DNA from: Helicobacter labetoulli
Lineage (GTDB): Bacteria > Campylobacterota > Campylobacteria > Campylobacterales > Helicobacteraceae
Direction of reading: 5' to 3'
Length of the DNA: 64,000 nucleotides
Assembly: GCF_003670275.1 (NCBI RefSeq)
Contig: NZ_QXJF01000009.1
Location: 47,990 to 111,989 of the forward strand
Positions 18,339 through 27,994 of this stretch are shown piece after piece. The notes below the pieces were generated by a model. That model was not told the DNA's origin and did no database searches. It saw nothing but the letters and a program-made list of their open reading frames with translations. Position 1 is the stretch's first letter; every line of letters begins with the position of its first letter. Both the position numbers and the translations under genes were made by a program.

Positions 18339-19376
18339 ATGCGTTTCATAATGCTATATGTGCTGCTTAGTGCCAATGTGTTTGGTGCTTTTCCCTATAT
18401 GTATAAAGATGATAAAGGATATAGTGTTGAGATTCCAAAAAAGCCTACTCGCATTGTGATTGGGGGCGGTATGTGGCCATTACCATCTGTTATTATTATG
18501 CTTGAAAAGAGTGCAAAAAGTATTGCATATATGCCAAAATCAAGTAAAAATGCGTTAAAAAATTCCTTTTTACTTGATATGTTTTCCGAGATTAGTCGTA
18601 TTTCAAGTGGAGAGAATGAAAATATAGAAGATCTTCTTTCACTTAAGCCAGATTTGTTTGTGTGTCATAGTGCAAATATCAAGCTATGTCAGGCAATGAA
18701 ACAAAGCAAGATTCCAACAATAGAACTCAGTGTCAATAAATGGGGGTATAACTCATTTGAAACACTCAAGGGTTGGATTGCAGTGTTAGCCCCTATTTTA
18801 GATGTTGAGATAAAGGCAAAAAGATTTTTAGATTTTACTCAAAGTATTCAAGATGATATGATGAAAAAAGTAAGGGCAAAGCCAAATAATATTAAGCCAA
18901 AGGCATTGGTGATACATTATTTTGAGAGTGATAAGGCTATTTGGGCAGGTGGCATTTTTGCGGATTATTTATTACAAACAAGTGGCGGACAAAATGTTAT
19001 TTCTAGTCAAAATATTGTAAAAATAACGCTTGAAGATATATACAAGCTCAATCCGGATATTATCTATATTAATAATTTTAATACGCTTATGCCCCAAGAT
19101 ATACTCAAAAGTTCATTGTGGAAGCCCATCAAGGCAATCCAAAATAAAAGAGTCTATAAATTTCCATTAGGCTCATATCGCCCATTTGCTCCAAGCGTAG
19201 ATTTGCCTATTTTGCTTCAATGGCTCTATATGTGTAATTATCCAAATGAGATGGAGTTTGACACGCTTTTGCACTCTACTGAAATGTTTTATAGCACATA
19301 CTTTGATTTACATTTGAGTAAAAAACAAATAATGAGCATTTTTTCTCCCACAAGGGAAGCTGGAGAGATTAAGTAG
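18339..19376 (+). CDS. ABC transporter periplasmic substrate-binding protein (FecB/BtuF-like)
   Basis: About 345 aa. A short signal peptide (LYVLLSANVFGAF) is followed by the two-lobed class III binding protein pattern: KPTRIVIGGGMWPLP, then IEDLLSLKPDLFVCH in lobe 1, and TLEDIYKLNPDIIYINNF in lobe 2. The ATG at 18339 is preceded by AAGGGGGTGTG; a frame ATG at 18318 overlaps the previous gene and is less likely. It completes the transporter whose permease and ATPase are on the other side of the divergent region. Lipobox cysteine is not evident, so it would be soluble. Confidence 0.85.
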   Translation: MRFIMLYVLLSANVFGAFPYMYKDDKGYSVEIPKKPTRIVIGGGMWPLPSVIIMLEKSAKSIAYMPKSSKNALKNSFLLDMFSEISRISSGENENIEDLLSLKPDLFVCHSANIKLCQAMKQSKIPTIELSVNKWGYNSFETLKGWIAVLAPILDVEIKAKRFLDFTQSIQDDMMKKVRAKPNNIKPKALVIHYFESDKAIWAGGIFADYLLQTSGGQNVISSQNIVKITLEDIYKLNPDIIYINNFNTLMPQDILKSSLWKPIKAIQNKRVYKFPLGSYRPFAPSVDLPILLQWLYMCNYPNEMEFDTLLHSTEMFYSTYFDLHLSKKQIMSIFSPTREAGEIK

Positions 19377-19505
19377 TGTTTTTTGTTGATTGTAATGTAG
19401 GATTACGCCTAAATTTTCAAGTTACATTAGGATTTGTTTAAGGATTTATTTTTTTTGCTACAATACGCAATTTGACTTTCTAACTTAAATTTCGTGGAGT
19501 GTCTT

Positions 19506-20912
19506 ATGTCGCTGTATCAAATGCTTTCTCCTTATCTTTTCAAACTTGATGCTGAAAAAGCTCATAGCTGGGCTGAATCTTTCATTAAGCGTGTTATGCC
19601 TTTGCCGTTGGTGCAAGATTACATTGCTGGGAAAAATTGCGTGGTGGATAAGGTATTGAGCATTGAGGTTGCAGGTATGAGATTCTATAATCCTGTGGGC
19701 TTGGCGGCTGGATTTGATAAAAATGCTACGATGATAAAGGGGCTTAGTACCCTTGGATTTGGGTTTTTAGAGATTGGCACAATCACTCAAGCCCCACAAG
19801 AAGGCAATCCAAAGCCGCGTCTTTTCCGCCATACACAAGAGCAAAGTCTTCAAAATGCCATGGGTTTTAATAACCAAGGCTCACTTGCCATCTCAAAAAG
19901 GCTCAAAGAGTTTTATCCATACGCCATTCCACTTGGTATCAATATTGGTAAAAATAAAATCATCGCCCAAAGCGATTCGCTAAAAAATTATGAAAATGTC
20001 CTGCTTGACTGCTTGGAGGTCGGGGACTATTTCACTTTTAATCTTTCATCGCCAAATACACCAAACTTGCGTGATTTACAAAATGTTTCATTTGTGCAAG
20101 AGCTTTTTGCTATGGCACGCACCCATACGCAAAAACCACTCTTTTTGAAAATCTCGCCAGATATGGATAAAGATGAGATGTTAAAAGTTGTTGAGATGAG
20201 TGCAAAAAGCGGTGCAAGTGGGATTATTGCGACAAATACGACTATTGATTATACGCTCGTGCAGAATCCAAAGCAAAGTGGTGGCATTAGCGGAGCGGCG
20301 TTGAAGCAAAAATCAAAGGAGATTCTAAGAATCCTAAGTGAAAGTTTTTTTGGTAAGATTGTTTTGATTTCTGTTGGCGGGATTGATAGTCCGCAGGAAG
20401 CCTATGAGCGTATTAAGCTAGGGGCGAGTTTGGTGCAGGTGTATAGTGGGCTTGTGTTTCAGGGACCAAGCTTGTGTAAAAATATTAATGAAGGCTTATT
20501 GCAATGTATTCAGGCAGATGGCTTCACACATTTGCACGAGGCGTTGGGACAGGATATTAAAACCAAACCAAAGACACGCAAAAAGCCAGAGCCAGAAAAA
20601 GCACAAGATGAGAGTGTGAAAGATACGCAAGATTCAACAATTGTCATTAAGACAAAGCCAATAAGAGCGAGGAATAAAAAGGCAGATTCTAGCGAAGATG
20701 CACACTCTCATACAAAGCCAAAGAGCACAAAAGCCCCAAAAGTAGAATCTAAGACTAAAAAAACGAGAGTAAAAAAGGCAGATTCTACAAACGCAACAAA
20801 AGCTAAAAGTCCCCGCACAAAAAAAACACAATCTTTGCAAGATTCTACGCAAGCTTTAGAGACTACATCGCAAGCACAGCAAGATTCTGCACACGATTTA
20901 CCCAAAGAGTGA
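19506..20912 (+). CDS. pyrD: Dihydroorotate dehydrogenase (quinone), class 2, with long basic C-terminal tail
   Basis: 468 aa. Residues about 1-345 form a normal class 2 enzyme that oxidises dihydroorotate and reduces quinone: GLAAGFDKNATM, FLEIGTITQAPQEGNPKPR, the catalytic serine region FNLSSPNTPNLR, SGGISGAAL and ISVGGIDSPQEA. The family usually ends near residue 335-350. Here about 115 extra residues follow, rich in Lys, Ala, Ser and Thr with repeated KKADS and KTKK, likely disordered. The start is the ATG at 19506 behind GTGGAGTG; the GTG at 19494 is less likely. It begins the pyrD, peptidase, dapA, SDR run. Confidence 0.9.
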   Translation: MSLYQMLSPYLFKLDAEKAHSWAESFIKRVMPLPLVQDYIAGKNCVVDKVLSIEVAGMRFYNPVGLAAGFDKNATMIKGLSTLGFGFLEIGTITQAPQEGNPKPRLFRHTQEQSLQNAMGFNNQGSLAISKRLKEFYPYAIPLGINIGKNKIIAQSDSLKNYENVLLDCLEVGDYFTFNLSSPNTPNLRDLQNVSFVQELFAMARTHTQKPLFLKISPDMDKDEMLKVVEMSAKSGASGIIATNTTIDYTLVQNPKQSGGISGAALKQKSKEILRILSESFFGKIVLISVGGIDSPQEAYERIKLGASLVQVYSGLVFQGPSLCKNINEGLLQCIQADGFTHLHEALGQDIKTKPKTRKKPEPEKAQDESVKDTQDSTIVIKTKPIRARNKKADSSEDAHSHTKPKSTKAPKVESKTKKTRVKKADSTNATKAKSPRTKKTQSLQDSTQALETTSQAQQDSAHDLPKE

Positions 20913-20921
20913 GAATAGCAA

Positions 20922-22262
20922 GTGAAGATTCTAATTTTAGGAGTTGTGATGAGTGTTATAGCAAGTATCAATTCAGCATTTTCCACATCAAGTGTTCTAC
21001 CTAAGCATTATACAAAAACGCTTGAGAATGGGCTAGAAATAGTAGTTGTCCCTCTGCATAATCAAAGTGGCGTGATTGAGACAAATGTATTTTACAAAGT
21101 TGGTAGTCGCAATGAGAGTATGGGAAAAAGTGGTATGGCACATATGCTTGAGCATTTGAGTTTCAAATCTACATATAATCTTAAGGCGGGTGAGTTTGAT
21201 GAGATAGTCAAAGGTTTTGGTGGCGTAAATAATGCTTCTACAAGCTTTGATTATACGCGGTATTTTATTAAATCAAGTGCGGGGAATCTGGATAAGTCTT
21301 TAGAGTTATTTGCTGAGCTTATGAGCAATCTTGCATTGGAAGATAGTGAGTTTCAGCCTGAAAGGAATGTTGTGGCTGAAGAGCGACTTTGGCGGACGGA
21401 TAATTCGCCTATGGGCTATTTGTATTTTCGCTTTTTTAACACAGCCTATGTGTATCACCCTTATCATTGGACGCCTATTGGCTTTATGGAGGATATTCAG
21501 GCGTGGAACATTGAGGATATTAGAGCGTTTTATGAGACTTACTATCAGCCACAAAATGCCATCGTGCTTGTGAGTGGGGATATTGAGCCAAGTGTAGTAT
21601 TTGAGAGTGCTAAAAAGCATTTTGGAAGCTTGAAAAATAGGACAGATTCTATTCCGCAAGTTGAGGCAAAAGAGCCAAAGCAAGATGGGGAGCGACGCGT
21701 GATTGTCAAAAAAGATTCACAAGTTGAGTATCTCACAATGGGCTATAAGATTCCAAACTATTTGAGCAAAGATCAAGTGGCATTAAGTGCTATTGGAGAG
21801 ATTCTAAGCAGTGGAAAGTCAAGTATTTTTCAAACCGAGCTTATAGACAAGCAGCAAATCGCTACGAGTGCGTATGCGTATAATATGGATTTAAAAGATG
21901 AGGGAGTGTTTTTAATCGTTGCTGCAGCAAGGCGGGGTGTGAGTGCAGAATCTGTGGAAAAAGAGATTTATATAATATTGGATAGACTTAAAAAGGGCGA
22001 GGTTTCTCAAGAGGAGTTAGAAAAGGTTAAAATCAATACCCGTGCGAGTTTTATATATAGCTTGGAGAGTGCTTCAAATGTGGCTGGGCTGTTTGGAAGC
22101 TATCTTGTGCGTGGAGATATTAACCCGCTTTTAAATTATGAAAAAGAGCTTAATGCGTTGAGCGTTGAGAAGATTAAAGAGGTAGCAAATACATATTTTA
22201 TGCAAGATTCATTAAGTGTTGTCATCTTAAAAGATAATGAACAAGCAGGAACAAAGGAGTAG
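20922..22262 (+). CDS. M16-family zinc peptidase (PqqL/YmxG-like)
   Basis: 446 aa. The inverted zinc motif HMLEH is present (GMAHMLEHLSFKS), with the downstream glutamate in ERNVVAEERLWR. Two M16 domains follow the usual halves, the C-terminal half ending NTYFMQDSLSVVIL. The GTG at 20922 gives a signal peptide (KILILGVVMSVIASINSAFS), implying export. An ATG at 20949 has a better ribosome binding site (TTTTAGGAG) but a shorter signal, so the start is uncertain. It lies 9 bp after pyrD and 3 bp before dapA, the order I recall for HP1011-HP1013. Confidence 0.88.
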   Translation: MKILILGVVMSVIASINSAFSTSSVLPKHYTKTLENGLEIVVVPLHNQSGVIETNVFYKVGSRNESMGKSGMAHMLEHLSFKSTYNLKAGEFDEIVKGFGGVNNASTSFDYTRYFIKSSAGNLDKSLELFAELMSNLALEDSEFQPERNVVAEERLWRTDNSPMGYLYFRFFNTAYVYHPYHWTPIGFMEDIQAWNIEDIRAFYETYYQPQNAIVLVSGDIEPSVVFESAKKHFGSLKNRTDSIPQVEAKEPKQDGERRVIVKKDSQVEYLTMGYKIPNYLSKDQVALSAIGEILSSGKSSIFQTELIDKQQIATSAYAYNMDLKDEGVFLIVAAARRGVSAESVEKEIYIILDRLKKGEVSQEELEKVKINTRASFIYSLESASNVAGLFGSYLVRGDINPLLNYEKELNALSVEKIKEVANTYFMQDSLSVVILKDNEQAGTKE

Positions 22263-22265
22263 GCA

Positions 22266-23147
22266 ATGGTGCAAGGAGCAATGAGTGCGTTAATCACGCC
22301 ATTTAAGCAAGGGAAGGTGGATTTTGAAACCTATGAATCTTTGATTAAGCGACAAATCACTTATGGAATGGATGCGTGTGTGCCGGTTGGGACAACAGGA
22401 GAATCTGCTACGCTCTCACATAAAGAACATATGGAGTGTATTGAAGTTGCCGTGGAGGTTTGCAAGGGGAGTGGGGTAAAGGTGCTTGCTGGGGCAGGGA
22501 GTAATGCTACAAGCGAGGCAAAAGAACTTGCTATTTTTGCACAAAAATGTGGAGCAGATGCACTGCTTTGTGTTACACCTTATTACAATAAACCAACACA
22601 AGAGGGTTTGTTTGAGCATTACAAGGCTGTGGCAAATGCTGTGGAGATACCTGTAATGTTATATAATGTGCCTTCTCGCACAGGTGTGAATCTTGAGATA
22701 GAAACGACAAAAAGGTTACATAAGGAATGTGGCAATATTTATGCGATTAAAGAAGCAGCAGGGCTTATGGATAGGGTAGTGGCGTTTGGTGCGGAGGTGC
22801 CAGAGCTTGGACTCTTGAGTGGAGAAGATGCGATTAATTACCCTATCCTTGCAAATAATGGCAAGGGTGTCATTTCTGTTACGGGCAATCTTTTGCCCCA
22901 AGATATTGCTGATTTGACGCATTACGCATTGCAAGGGGATATGAAAAAAAGCTATGAGATAAATACAAAGCTTTATGAAATAAACAAAGTTTTATTTTGT
23001 GAAAGTAATCCTATACCCATAAAAGCGGCGATGTTTTTGGCAGGATTGTTAAAAAATTTGGAATATCGTCTGCCATTAGTAGCACCTTCTAAGGAAAATA
23101 TGGATAAAATACGCAAAATTTTAGAAAAATACGAGGTGAAACAATGA
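22266..23147 (+). CDS. dapA: 4-hydroxy-tetrahydrodipicolinate synthase
   Basis: 293 aa. It condenses pyruvate with aspartate semialdehyde in lysine and meso-diaminopimelate synthesis. Motifs are [12 protein letters not shown], the tyrosine in [12 protein letters not shown], the Schiff-base lysine in YAIKEAAGL, and [24 protein letters not shown] precedes the ATG. The stop overlaps the next start by 4 bp (ATGA). Confidence 0.95.
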   Translation: MVQGAMSALITPFKQGKVDFETYESLIKRQITYGMDACVPVGTTGESATLSHKEHMECIEVAVEVCKGSGVKVLAGAGSNATSEAKELAIFAQKCGADALLCVTPYYNKPTQEGLFEHYKAVANAVEIPVMLYNVPSRTGVNLEIETTKRLHKECGNIYAIKEAAGLMDRVVAFGAEVPELGLLSGEDAINYPILANNGKGVISVTGNLLPQDIADLTHYALQGDMKKSYEINTKLYEINKVLFCESNPIPIKAAMFLAGLLKNLEYRLPLVAPSKENMDKIRKILEKYEVKQ

Positions 23148-23944
23148 ATAATCAAAATTGCACTACAAGTTTTATGAAGGGCAAAACGCTTGTGATTAGC
23201 GGTGCTACGCGTGGGATTGGTAAAGCGATTTTGTATAAATTTGCACAAAATGGTGTCAATATTGCTTTTACTTATAATAAAAATGAGGAAGAGGCGGCAA
23301 AAATCGCTCAAGATGTGGAATCTAAGTTCGGCATTAAGGTAAGATTCTATCCTTTGAATGTGCTTGAGCCAGAGCAATATGTTGAGCTATTTAAAAAGAT
23401 TGATGAGGATTTCTCACGCATTGATTTTTTCGTGTCAAATGCAATTATTTATGGTAAAAGTGTGGCGGGTGGATTTGCACCATTTATGCGTTTAAAACCA
23501 CGAGGGCTAAATAATATTTATACAGCAACCGTTTTGGCATTTGTCGTTGGCGCACAAGAAGCAGCAAAAAGAATGAAAGAGGTGGGTGGAGGAGCGATTG
23601 TCTCTCTTAGCTCAACGGGGAATCTTGTGTATATGCCAAATTATGCTGGACACGGGAATTCTAAGAATGCAGTAGAGACAATGGTAAAATATGCAGCCGC
23701 AGAACTAGGCGAGTGGGGCATACGCGTAAATGCTGTAAGTGGCGGTCCTATTGATACAGATGCACTGAAAGCTTTTCCTGATTATGCCGAAGTGAAAGCC
23801 AAGGTTGAAGAGCAATCCCCGCTTAATCGTATGGGGACACCTGAAGATTTGGCTGGTGCGGCATTTTTCTTATGCGATGAAACACAGAGTGCTTGGCTCA
23901 CTGGGCAAACCATTGTGATTGATGGCGGGACAACTTTTAAATAA
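23144..23944 (+). CDS. Short-chain dehydrogenase/reductase, FabL-type enoyl-ACP reductase candidate
   Basis: 266 aa NAD(P)-binding SDR. The cofactor motif is [11 protein letters not shown]. The active site is Y-x6-K (YAGHGNSK) rather than the usual SDR Y-x3-K. That spacing, and the block [18 protein letters not shown], match Bacillus FabL (enoyl-ACP reductase III). Related Helicobacter genes are often labelled 7-alpha-hydroxysteroid dehydrogenase (HP1014 position). I consider enoyl-ACP reductase more likely on motifs, but substrate is not proven. It is coupled to dapA by a 4-bp overlap. Confidence 0.8.
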   Translation: MNNQNCTTSFMKGKTLVISGATRGIGKAILYKFAQNGVNIAFTYNKNEEEAAKIAQDVESKFGIKVRFYPLNVLEPEQYVELFKKIDEDFSRIDFFVSNAIIYGKSVAGGFAPFMRLKPRGLNNIYTATVLAFVVGAQEAAKRMKEVGGGAIVSLSSTGNLVYMPNYAGHGNSKNAVETMVKYAAAELGEWGIRVNAVSGGPIDTDALKAFPDYAEVKAKVEEQSPLNRMGTPEDLAGAAFFLCDETQSAWLTGQTIVIDGGTTFK

Positions 23945-23964
23945 TCTTAAACTTATCATCTCTA

Positions 23965-25305
23965 ATGTCTTCTTTTTTGAATCTTCAAAACTCAAATTTT
24001 TTAGGGCATATAAAGGCTGTGCTTGATATGCCCTACACCCCATTTGCTTGGCGTGATAAACAAAGCTACAAAAGAATGTTTGTGTGGCTGTGTATCTCTT
24101 TTATATTTGCAAGTGTATGTGTAGCTCCATTTTATGTGCAGTGGATTTGTGAGCTTTGTGATGTGCAAGCTCCTAAGATTCTTGTTTCTATTTTGGGGGT
24201 TCTGAGTATTGCAAGTGTGCTTTTTACGCCTAAAAATCGCCGCTTTAGCGTGGGATTTTTTGTTGGGGTGTTGTGGTTTTATTGGATAAGTTTGGGACTA
24301 CGATATTTTGATATGAGTGTGCTTATCCCGCTTGTGATTGTGGCTGAAGCCTTGCTTATTGCTTGTGTATTTTACATTGGCTTGTGGTGTGAATGTTTGC
24401 TTTGGCGGTTTGGCTTTATAATGCTTTTAAGCTATTTTACGCCTCTTGGGTTTGATTGGATTATGCTTGAGAGCGTGTTTGCTTTTAGCTATTTTGGGGT
24501 GGATAAGCTAAGTTTGTGTTTAATCGTGCTTGGGTTGTGGGCTGCTATCAAGTATGAGCGATGGTGGAAGATAGTGGGGATTATATGTCTTATTTTTGCA
24601 CTAGATTCTAAAACTTTTAGTGAAAATCCACCGCAGATTCCACTAAAAATTAAGCTTATAGAAAGTGAAGTGAGTCAGGATATTGCTTGGCGTATGGAGC
24701 AAATGGGGAGTATTTTTCAAACCTACATAGACCAAATAGAGAGGGCAAAAAATGAAGGTTATGAAGCAATTATGTTGCCAGAGAGTGCATTTTATGCGCC
24801 CTTAGATTCTAAGTATTTTTCTCATTTTGATAAGCTCATACAGATGAGTAAGGATATTGTAATTGTTGTTGGGGCATTGCGTGTGGAGCAAAATAATGAA
24901 GGCGAAGTGCTGTATTTTAATAGCACTTATAAATTTGAAAATGGCGAGATGACATTCCTTGATAAAGTGTTGCTTGTGCCTTTTGGGGAGCGTTTGCCTC
25001 AATCTTTGCTGCCTATTGTGAATGTATTTTTTGAAGGTATTGGGGGGTTTAGTCCGGGGCGTGAGTTTGGGTATTTTGACATTAAGGGTGTTAGGTTTAA
25101 AAATGCCATCTGTTATGAAGGGACAAATAGTGATTTTTATGCGGATAATCCTCAACTTGTGATTGTAACAAGCAATAATGCGTGGTTTGTGCCAAGCATT
25201 GAGCCGATTTTGCAAAAAAATCTTATGAAGTATTATGCAAGACTGCATAATAGCACGATTTTCCACGCTACAAATCTTTCTAAAGCTGCTATTATCACGC
25301 CTTAG
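23965..25305 (+). CDS. lnt: Apolipoprotein N-acyltransferase
   Basis: 446 aa inner-membrane enzyme adding the third acyl chain to lipoproteins. Several membrane helices occupy about residues 35-215, followed by a nitrilase-type periplasmic domain. The catalytic triad is visible: Glu in MLPESAFY, Lys in DKVLLVPFGERLP and Cys in AICYEGTNS. The frame ends AAIITP with no final membrane helix, shorter at the C-terminus than the E. coli enzyme. No good ribosome binding site precedes the ATG, and it starts 20 bp after the SDR gene. Confidence 0.87.
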   Translation: MSSFLNLQNSNFLGHIKAVLDMPYTPFAWRDKQSYKRMFVWLCISFIFASVCVAPFYVQWICELCDVQAPKILVSILGVLSIASVLFTPKNRRFSVGFFVGVLWFYWISLGLRYFDMSVLIPLVIVAEALLIACVFYIGLWCECLLWRFGFIMLLSYFTPLGFDWIMLESVFAFSYFGVDKLSLCLIVLGLWAAIKYERWWKIVGIICLIFALDSKTFSENPPQIPLKIKLIESEVSQDIAWRMEQMGSIFQTYIDQIERAKNEGYEAIMLPESAFYAPLDSKYFSHFDKLIQMSKDIVIVVGALRVEQNNEGEVLYFNSTYKFENGEMTFLDKVLLVPFGERLPQSLLPIVNVFFEGIGGFSPGREFGYFDIKGVRFKNAICYEGTNSDFYADNPQLVIVTSNNAWFVPSIEPILQKNLMKYYARLHNSTIFHATNLSKAAIITP

Positions 25306-25310
25306 CTCAA

Positions 25311-25337
25311 GGCTTAAAGTTTTTACACTTTTAAGCC
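25311..25337 (+). terminator. Hairpin after lnt, possible terminator
   Basis: An 8-bp perfect stem, GGCTTAAA (25311-25318) with TTTAAGCC (25330-25337), starts 5 bp after the lnt stop. No U-run follows, so termination is uncertain; it may act as an mRNA 3' end stabiliser. Confidence 0.4.
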
Positions 25338-25394
25338 GATGTTAGCTTATTGTGCTATCATACGCATTTTAGAATCAAACATAAGGAGTTAAAA

Positions 25395-26153
25395 ATGATT
25401 CGTGTAAAAAGAATTTTCTTGTTACTTGCTTTGGCTGGGGGCGTGGTGTTTGCTGCTCCAAGCAAAAATAACAATGACATTAAAAAGCAGTTGTTGGGGA
25501 ATTTTGCAAGTGGGTCAATTCTTAATGGCTCAAACAAAGCTGGGAATGTGCAACGCTGGTATCTTTTTAGCGAGGGACATTTGGGCTATTCATACTCAAT
25601 GCTTGGTGATTTGAATCTGCATTCAGCTGATGTGGGATATTCTATGTATATCACATCTATTAAATCTGCAAGTGGGTTGCGTCCGTATGTTGGGACTGAA
25701 ATTACTGCGCCAATTTATATAAAATCTGTTGGGAATTCAAATGCTTTTTGGAGCGGTGTGGATAATGGATTGCCCGGTGGGACAAAGGTAATGACAGATT
25801 TGGGCTTTAATGGTTGGGGTGTGCAAGTGCCGGTGATTGTTGGGGTGCAAGCGAGATATTTCTATATTCAAGGTATGGTGGGCTATGCTTATCACAGCAT
25901 AAAGGATAATTTCTATATCAGCGAAACGCAAAATGACACTTCGCTTGATAATATCTATCACGGCTTGACTTACGGTATCGGTATGGGTGTAAAAGTATCA
26001 AATGTCTTTAGCGTGGGCTTACGCTATGTAATGGGGCAGATGACAAGCTCTTCACGCACACCGGGTGCATCAATCAATACAGATTCTGTGCGTTCTAAAG
26101 ATTTTAGAGATGATTACCAACGCTTTTCTGTTATTTTTGGCGTTGTGTTCTAA
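25395..26153 (+). CDS. Outer membrane beta-barrel protein
   Basis: 252 aa. A signal peptide (about 1-20, VVFAAPS) precedes alternating amphipathic strands, and the protein ends in phenylalanine (VIFGVVF), the usual outer-membrane insertion signal. It resembles small Helicobacter barrel proteins; no substrate or adhesin role can be assigned. The start at 25395 follows ATAAGGAGTTAAA; an upstream in-frame start at 25350 is rejected. A strong terminator follows, so it is probably monocistronic. Confidence 0.75.
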   Translation: MIRVKRIFLLLALAGGVVFAAPSKNNNDIKKQLLGNFASGSILNGSNKAGNVQRWYLFSEGHLGYSYSMLGDLNLHSADVGYSMYITSIKSASGLRPYVGTEITAPIYIKSVGNSNAFWSGVDNGLPGGTKVMTDLGFNGWGVQVPVIVGVQARYFYIQGMVGYAYHSIKDNFYISETQNDTSLDNIYHGLTYGIGMGVKVSNVFSVGLRYVMGQMTSSSRTPGASINTDSVRSKDFRDDYQRFSVIFGVVF

Positions 26154-26190
26154 GATTCCGCTTCTAAATAAATAGGGAAACTGCATTGTA

Positions 26191-26221
26191 GCCACCCTTA
26201 TTGAATGGTGGCATTTTTTTT
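26191..26221 (+). terminator. Rho-independent terminator
   Basis: GCCACC (26191-26196) pairs with GGTGGC (26207-26212) around a 10-nt loop, followed by A then a run of eight T. It lies 38 bp after the outer membrane protein gene. Confidence 0.85.
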
Positions 26222-26255
26222 GCTTCATACCTTTGGAAAATTTCAAAGGTAGTAT

Positions 26256-27875
26256 ATGTCTCAACAAAGTTTTAACATCACTTCAGCCGTGCATTCAGCT
26301 TTTAGGCTTTATGAAGAGGAGCAATACCACGAGTGTGTGGATATTTGCATTCAGATTCTAGGTATAGATTGCACGCGTGCGGATATTTGGAATCTAGCGG
26401 GTATTGTTATGCTAAAGCTTGAGCTGTATGAAAAAGCAGTAGAGTATTTTGCCCAAGCTGCACATTTTGCATCAAATGATTTAAGTCATAGGATTAACCT
26501 TGCAGAAGCATATCGCCGCGGCGGGAATCCTAGGGCAAGTATTGATGAGCTAACTTTGCTTTTAGAGCAGGAAAAGGCTATGGAAGATAATCCAACTTTG
26601 CATTTTAATCTTGCAAAAGCCTATTCTGATATTGAAGATTCGCAAAACTCCATTAGACATTACACCATTGCCATTAAGCTTGATCCTAATGATTTGGGTG
26701 CGATGTTTAATCTTGCTAATGCACAAGTGAGTTTAAAGCACTTTGGAGAGGCGATTGAGCTATACCTCAATGCGTTAAGCAAGGGCTATCTTGATGCGGG
26801 GGTGAATCTGGCTAATACTTATGTGCAGATTGGGCTTTTTAGCGAGGCACTAGAAGTGTATCGCGGTATTTATCAATATTACAAAGATGATAGCGATTTT
26901 TTGTTTAACTATGCTAATGCGTTGAATTACGCCAATGCCTCGCCCCAAGATACACAAACACTTTATCAGCAAGCTATAGGACTTAATCCACAAAGAAGCG
27001 AGTATTGTATTAACTACGCACATTTTTTGCTCAAGCATTTGGATTTGACCAATGGATTTAGAATCTATGAAGAGCGTAAAAAGCTTCCAAATATGCTTCC
27101 ACAGGGCATTACAAAGCTTTGGGAGCGGGGCGAGTGTTTGAGTGATAAAAATGTGCTTGTGTATCACGAGCAAGGGCTTGGGGATTCTATTATGTTTAGC
27201 CGTTTTGTGCCGTTGTTGCAAAAGGTTGCTAAAAATGTGATTGTGCTTATCCAAGAGCCACTTTTGCCACTTTTTCAAAAGTTTAACATTCCTTGTATTT
27301 GTGGTATCACAGAGGATTTAGAATATGATGTGGCAATCTCTCTTTTATCTTTGCCCTATGCCTTAGGTATATCTCATAAGCAGGAGTTAGAATCTTTGCC
27401 TTTGTGTGATACGCCTAGAATCAAAGCTCACAGGGTAAAAAAAATTGGCATTTGCTTTAGCACAGATTCTGCTTTTCCCGAATCTGCAAATAAGAATATT
27501 CCACTTGAAGTGTTGATGAATGCGTTAAAAGATGCGCAAAGCTTAGGTGTTGAGATTCACTCACTCAATAAGGCACATTGCGAGAATCTAGCTGATTTTG
27601 GGATTATCCAAAAGCCGATGAATGATTTTTTACAAACTTATGAGATTATCAAAGAGATGGATCTAGTCATCAGTATTGACACTGCTGTAGCTCATCTAAG
27701 CGGGAGTATGGGAAAACACACACTTGTTTTATTGAATAAACGCTATGATTGGCGTTGGGGCAATGGTATAAGCACGCCGTGGTATGAGAATGTGCTATGT
27801 ATGATGCAAAGTAAAATTGGGCAGTGGAGCGATGTAGCTCATAATCTTAAGTCCTATCTGGGAAGCTATATCTAG
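26256..27875 (+). CDS. TPR-repeat protein with C-terminal GT9-like domain
   Basis: 539 aa. Residues about 10-270 are TPR helical repeats (for example ADIWNLAGIVMLKLELYEKA and LGAMFNLANAQVSLKHFGEA). Residues about 290-539 look like a heptosyltransferase/GT-B type domain: LVYHEQGLGDSIMFSRFVPLL, then KIGICFST and VISIDTAVAHLSGSMGKHTLVLL, then WYENVLCM. Proteins of this build often act in O-glycosylation or surface-sugar transfer. There is no signal peptide. It has its own transcription unit between two terminators. Acceptor and donor are unknown. Confidence 0.7.
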   Translation: MSQQSFNITSAVHSAFRLYEEEQYHECVDICIQILGIDCTRADIWNLAGIVMLKLELYEKAVEYFAQAAHFASNDLSHRINLAEAYRRGGNPRASIDELTLLLEQEKAMEDNPTLHFNLAKAYSDIEDSQNSIRHYTIAIKLDPNDLGAMFNLANAQVSLKHFGEAIELYLNALSKGYLDAGVNLANTYVQIGLFSEALEVYRGIYQYYKDDSDFLFNYANALNYANASPQDTQTLYQQAIGLNPQRSEYCINYAHFLLKHLDLTNGFRIYEERKKLPNMLPQGITKLWERGECLSDKNVLVYHEQGLGDSIMFSRFVPLLQKVAKNVIVLIQEPLLPLFQKFNIPCICGITEDLEYDVAISLLSLPYALGISHKQELESLPLCDTPRIKAHRVKKIGICFSTDSAFPESANKNIPLEVLMNALKDAQSLGVEIHSLNKAHCENLADFGIIQKPMNDFLQTYEIIKEMDLVISIDTAVAHLSGSMGKHTLVLLNKRYDWRWGNGISTPWYENVLCMMQSKIGQWSDVAHNLKSYLGSYI

Positions 27876-27994
27876 GTTTTTGGCTTTTAGGCAGATTTTA
27901 GGGTGCTTTTTGAGATGCTTTCAAGGGATTGATACAAAAAAATTCCATTCAAAATGACAGAATATATTTTTGTTGGGCTTTTGCGTATGTTTTT

